From NCBI GenBank assembly GCA_037387425.1, contig JARRLC010000001.1:1-64000 (forward strand): a stretch of DNA of 64,000 nt, written 5' to 3'. Both the position numbers and the translations under genes were made by a program. Positions 61,370 through 64,000 of the stretch are shown piece by piece. This DNA is from JARRLC01 sp037387425. GTDB lineage: Bacteria > Pseudomonadota > Alphaproteobacteria > Rhizobiales > Rhodomicrobiaceae. Under the pieces are notes generated by a model. The model worked only from the letters and a program-made list of their open reading frames with translations, was not told the origin of the DNA and did no database searches. Numbering within the stretch: the stretch's first letter is position 1; each line of letters opens with the position of its first letter.

Positions 61370-62635
61370 ATGCAGGACATGAAACTAGAAGACCTCAAAG
61401 CCAAGTCACCAACAGAGCTTATTAGCTTTGCTGAAGAAGTTGAGGTTGAAAACGCTAATACTATGCGCAAACAAGAGTTGATGTTTGCGATTTTGAAGCA
61501 ACTTGCTTCTAAGGATATTGATATTACAGGTGTGGGTGTCGTTGAAGTGCTGCAAGACGGCTTTGGTTTCTTGCGCTCGCCGGATGCTAACTATCTTCCC
61601 GGCCCTGACGACATCTATGTTAGCCCCAGTCAAATCAGACGCTTCGGACTGCGCACCGGCGATACAGTCGAAGGGCAAATTCGCTCACCGAAAGATGGAG
61701 AGCGCTATTTTGCGCTCCTGAAGGTCAACAAGATCAATTTTGATGAGCCGGAGCAATCCCGCCATAAGATTCATTTCGACAATCTCACGCCGCTCTATCC
61801 GAATGAATGGGTGGAGATGGAAGTTCAAAATCCTGAGCTAAAAGATGTGAGCGGCCGGGTGATTGATATCGTGGCGCCACTCGGCAAAGGGCAGCGCGGA
61901 TTGATCGTAGCGCCGCCGCGCACCGGTAAAACGGTGATCTTGCAAAATATCGCGCATTCCATCACCACCAATCATCCGGAATGCTATCTGATTGTGCTGC
62001 TAATCGATGAGCGCCCGGAAGAAGTGACCGATATGCAGCGCTCCGTTGATGGTGAGGTGATTTCCTCCACGTTCGACGAGCCAGCCTCGCGCCACGTACA
62101 AGTTGCGGAAATGGTCATCGAAAAGGCAAAGCGTCTCGTTGAGCACAAGCTTGATGTGGTGATCCTGCTTGATTCCATCACGCGTTTGGGACGCGCCTAT
62201 AACACCGTAGTGCCGTCTTCCGGCAAGGTGCTGACCGGCGGTGTGGACGCCAACGCCTTGCAACGTCCGAAGCGCTTTTTCGGCGCCGCGCGGAATATCG
62301 AAGAAGGCGGATCGCTTACGATCATCGCCACGGCGCTAATCGAGACGGGCAGCCGTATGGACGAAGTTATTTTCGAAGAGTTCAAGGGCACAGGTAACTC
62401 TGAACTTGTTCTTGATCGCAAGGTTGCCGATAAGCGTGTATTCCCGGCGATTGATATTGCCCGTTCTGGTACACGTAAAGAAGAACTTCTTGTTCCCGCA
62501 CCGCAGCTTAAGAAAATGTTCGTGCTTCGCCGGATTCTCAATCCGATGGGGTCAATGGACGGCATAGAATTCTTGCTGGATAAGCTGCGCCAGACGAAAA
62601 ATAATAGCGATTTCTTCGACTCGATGAATACGTAG
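61370..62635 (+). CDS. rho: Transcription termination factor Rho
   Basis: 421 residues. A hexameric RNA helicase that ends transcription. The N-terminal RNA-binding cold-shock domain contains GFGFLRSPDANYLPGPDDIYVSPSQIRRF. The P-loop is VAPPRTGKTVILQNIAH, and DSITRLGRAYN and the Q-loop region GKVLTGGVDANALQRPKRFFGAARN follow. A 264-base leader separates it from hemJ and may mediate autoregulation. A terminator follows. Confidence 0.98.
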   Translation: MQDMKLEDLKAKSPTELISFAEEVEVENANTMRKQELMFAILKQLASKDIDITGVGVVEVLQDGFGFLRSPDANYLPGPDDIYVSPSQIRRFGLRTGDTVEGQIRSPKDGERYFALLKVNKINFDEPEQSRHKIHFDNLTPLYPNEWVEMEVQNPELKDVSGRVIDIVAPLGKGQRGLIVAPPRTGKTVILQNIAHSITTNHPECYLIVLLIDERPEEVTDMQRSVDGEVISSTFDEPASRHVQVAEMVIEKAKRLVEHKLDVVILLDSITRLGRAYNTVVPSSGKVLTGGVDANALQRPKRFFGAARNIEEGGSLTIIATALIETGSRMDEVIFEEFKGTGNSELVLDRKVADKRVFPAIDIARSGTRKEELLVPAPQLKKMFVLRRILNPMGSMDGIEFLLDKLRQTKNNSDFFDSMNT

Positions 62636-62676
62636 AGCTTTTCAGCTCAAACTTCGGGAATTTCGATCCCAGTGAA

Positions 62677-62711
62677 GATGAGGCCGCCAGATATTAGCGG
62701 CCTCATCCTTT
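62677..62711 (+). terminator. Rho-independent terminator after rho
   Basis: GATGAGGCCGC (62677-62687) pairs perfectly with GCGGCCTCATC (62697-62707), loop of nine bases, followed by CTTTT. It ends the rho transcript and directly abuts the stop of the convergent ABC transporter gene, which may use the other side as a weak terminator. Confidence 0.85.
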
Positions 62712-64000
62712 TCATAGGGCAACGGCATCGATACCGTTGCCATCATCGTCTTCTAAAATGAACCCACCCGATTGCCGATGCCAGAGCTGGGCGTAAACGC
62801 CGCCCTTGCGTAGCAACTCGTCGTGCGCGCCATCCTCAATCACCTGCCCACGATCCATAACGATCAGCCGGTCCATGGCGGCGATGGTCGAGAGACGGTG
62901 GGCAATGGCGATCACCGTTTTGCCCTCCATCAGATTGTAGAGCTGCTCCTGAATGGCGGCCTCCACCTCAGAGTCGAGTGCGGATGTCGCTTCGTCCAGA
63001 ACCAGGATCGGCGCGTTTTTCAACAGCACCCGCGCGATGGCTACACGCTGACGTTGGCCGCCTGACAGCTTCACACCACGTTCGCCCACACGAGCGTCGT
63101 ATCCTTTGCGGCCACGCAAATCCACAAGCCCTTGGATGAACTCGTGAGCATGTGCGCGTTTCGCCGCAGAGATCACCTCCGCTTCGGTGGCGTCGGGCCG
63201 CCCATAGCTGATGTTGTCGCGCACCGACCGATGCAGAAGCGAAGTATCCTGCGTCACCACGCCGATCTGCGAACGCAAGCTATCCTGCGTCATATGGGCA
63301 ATGTCCTGCCCATCAATCAGGATGCGCCCGCCTTCGAGATCGTGGAACCGCAACAGCAGGTTGACGAGCGTTGACTTACCAGCTCCCGACCGTCCGATCA
63401 GGCCGATTTTTTCGCCAGAGCGGATTGTCAAGTTGAGCTTTTCCATCAAGCCGTCTTTCTGGCCGTAATGGAACGTCACGCCATCAAAACGCACCTCGCC
63501 ATGCGGCACACGCAAATGCTTCGCTTCATTGGCATCCTGCACCATTATTGGCTTTGAGATGGTCTCCATACCTTCTTGCACCGTCCCGATGTTTTCGAAG
63601 ATATTCGCCATCACCCACATGATCCAACCGGACATGTTATTGATGCGGATCACAAGGCTTACAGCTACGGCGATAGCGCCCAGCGTAATGCTGCCCTGTC
63701 CCCACAGCCACAGCGCCAGCCCACAAGTCGCCACGATCAAGGAGCCATTGACGATTGTTATCGTGGTTTCATAGATGGTGCTGATGCGCAGCATCTTGTG
63801 AAACTCGATCGTATTGTCGTCCATGGCCTCCTTGGCATAGGCGTCTTCCCCGTGGGTATGCGCGAACAGCTTCACGGTCATAATGTTGGTGTAGCTGTCC
63901 ACGATCCGCCCGGTAAGAGTCGAACGCGCTTCCGACATGACTGTTGACTGGTTTTTCATTCGCGGCACGAAATACACAATCGCGCCGATATAGATAGCCA
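62712..64000 (-). CDS. ABC exporter with fused membrane and ATPase domains (5' end beyond window)
   Basis: About 429 residues are visible; the frame remains open to the window edge, so the N-terminus, with the first membrane helices, is missing. The visible part has the end of the transmembrane domain (ITIVNGSLIVATCGLALWLWG and IAVAVSLVIRINNMSGWIMWVM) and a complete ATPase domain: GRSGAGKSTLVNLLLRF, LSGGQRQRVAIARVLL, LVLDEATSALDSE and the H-loop AHRLSTI. It resembles MsbA-like or multidrug/peptide exporters. The substrate is not readable. Convergent with rho. Confidence 0.93.
   Translation of the reverse strand, partial: AIYIGAIVYFVPRMKNQSTVMSEARSTLTGRIVDSYTNIMTVKLFAHTHGEDAYAKEAMDDNTIEFHKMLRISTIYETTITIVNGSLIVATCGLALWLWGQGSITLGAIAVAVSLVIRINNMSGWIMWVMANIFENIGTVQEGMETISKPIMVQDANEAKHLRVPHGEVRFDGVTFHYGQKDGLMEKLNLTIRSGEKIGLIGRSGAGKSTLVNLLLRFHDLEGGRILIDGQDIAHMTQDSLRSQIGVVTQDTSLLHRSVRDNISYGRPDATEAEVISAAKRAHAHEFIQGLVDLRGRKGYDARVGERGVKLSGGQRQRVAIARVLLKNAPILVLDEATSALDSEVEAAIQEQLYNLMEGKTVIAIAHRLSTIAAMDRLIVMDRGQVIEDGAHDELLRKGGVYAQLWHRQSGGFILEDDDGNGIDAVAL

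Overview
The window comes from an alphaproteobacterial chromosome, most likely of the order Hyphomicrobiales (Rhizobiales). Evidence for this is the mnmE/mnmG/rsmG/parA/parB cluster, the run ppsR-maf-aroE-coaE-dnaQ facing secB, the run hemE-hemJ-rho, a separate F1 ATPase operon in the order atpHAGDC, and a SciP gene preceded by a TTAA-N7-TTAA CtrA box. I cannot assign a genus. Base composition is moderate. The stretch from about 830 to 3150 is visibly richer in A+T and poor in recognisable genes. No rRNA, tRNA or CRISPR array was seen.

Layout. Bases 1-3150: an L,D-transpeptidase, an A+T-rich gene-poor stretch and a PIF1-like helicase. Bases 3150-12300, all on the minus strand: mnmE, a secreted Pro/Cys-rich protein, mnmG, rsmG, parA, parB, a membrane protein and typA, with two parS-like sequences nearby. 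Bases 12.7-20 kb: argG, a lone hisF, two chemoreceptors with a small gene between them, and a broken IS21 istB. Bases 20-29 kb: sciP, then a MerR regulator with a fatty acid beta-oxidation cluster (fadA, fadN-type fusion, fadE, fadD). Bases 29-32.2 kb: a GAF/Fis regulator, an aldehyde dehydrogenase and a DUF779 gene. Bases 32.2-38 kb: purN and atpHAGDC. Bases 38.3-41 kb: a protein with a duplicated DUF2059 domain and an alpha/beta hydrolase. Bases 41-48 kb: iscR and a SUF Fe-S cluster operon with an inserted cupin and rhodanese. Bases 48.5-55.5 kb: holB, metG, smr, mltA, timA-like, fxsA and secB. Bases 55.5-64 kb: dnaQ, coaE, aroE, maf, ppsR, a candidate chromosome origin, hemE, hemJ, rho and a truncated ABC exporter.

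How it fits together. Much of the window is chromosome maintenance near a replication origin: a candidate oriC before hemE, ParA/ParB about 52 kb away with parS-like sites 3-6 kb from parAB, Pol III epsilon and delta prime subunits, and the cell-cycle regulator SciP. The accessory metabolism appears to be locally controlled. MerR has a repeated 14-base sequence at its own promoter, IscR has a type 1-like site over the SUF promoter, and a GAF/Fis regulator sits next to aldehyde dehydrogenase. The observations most worth following up are the nested inverted repeats before hemE, the two inverted copies of the MerR-linked 14-mer, the duplicated DUF2059 protein, the cupin and rhodanese inside the SUF operon, and two dispersed REP-like palindromes.
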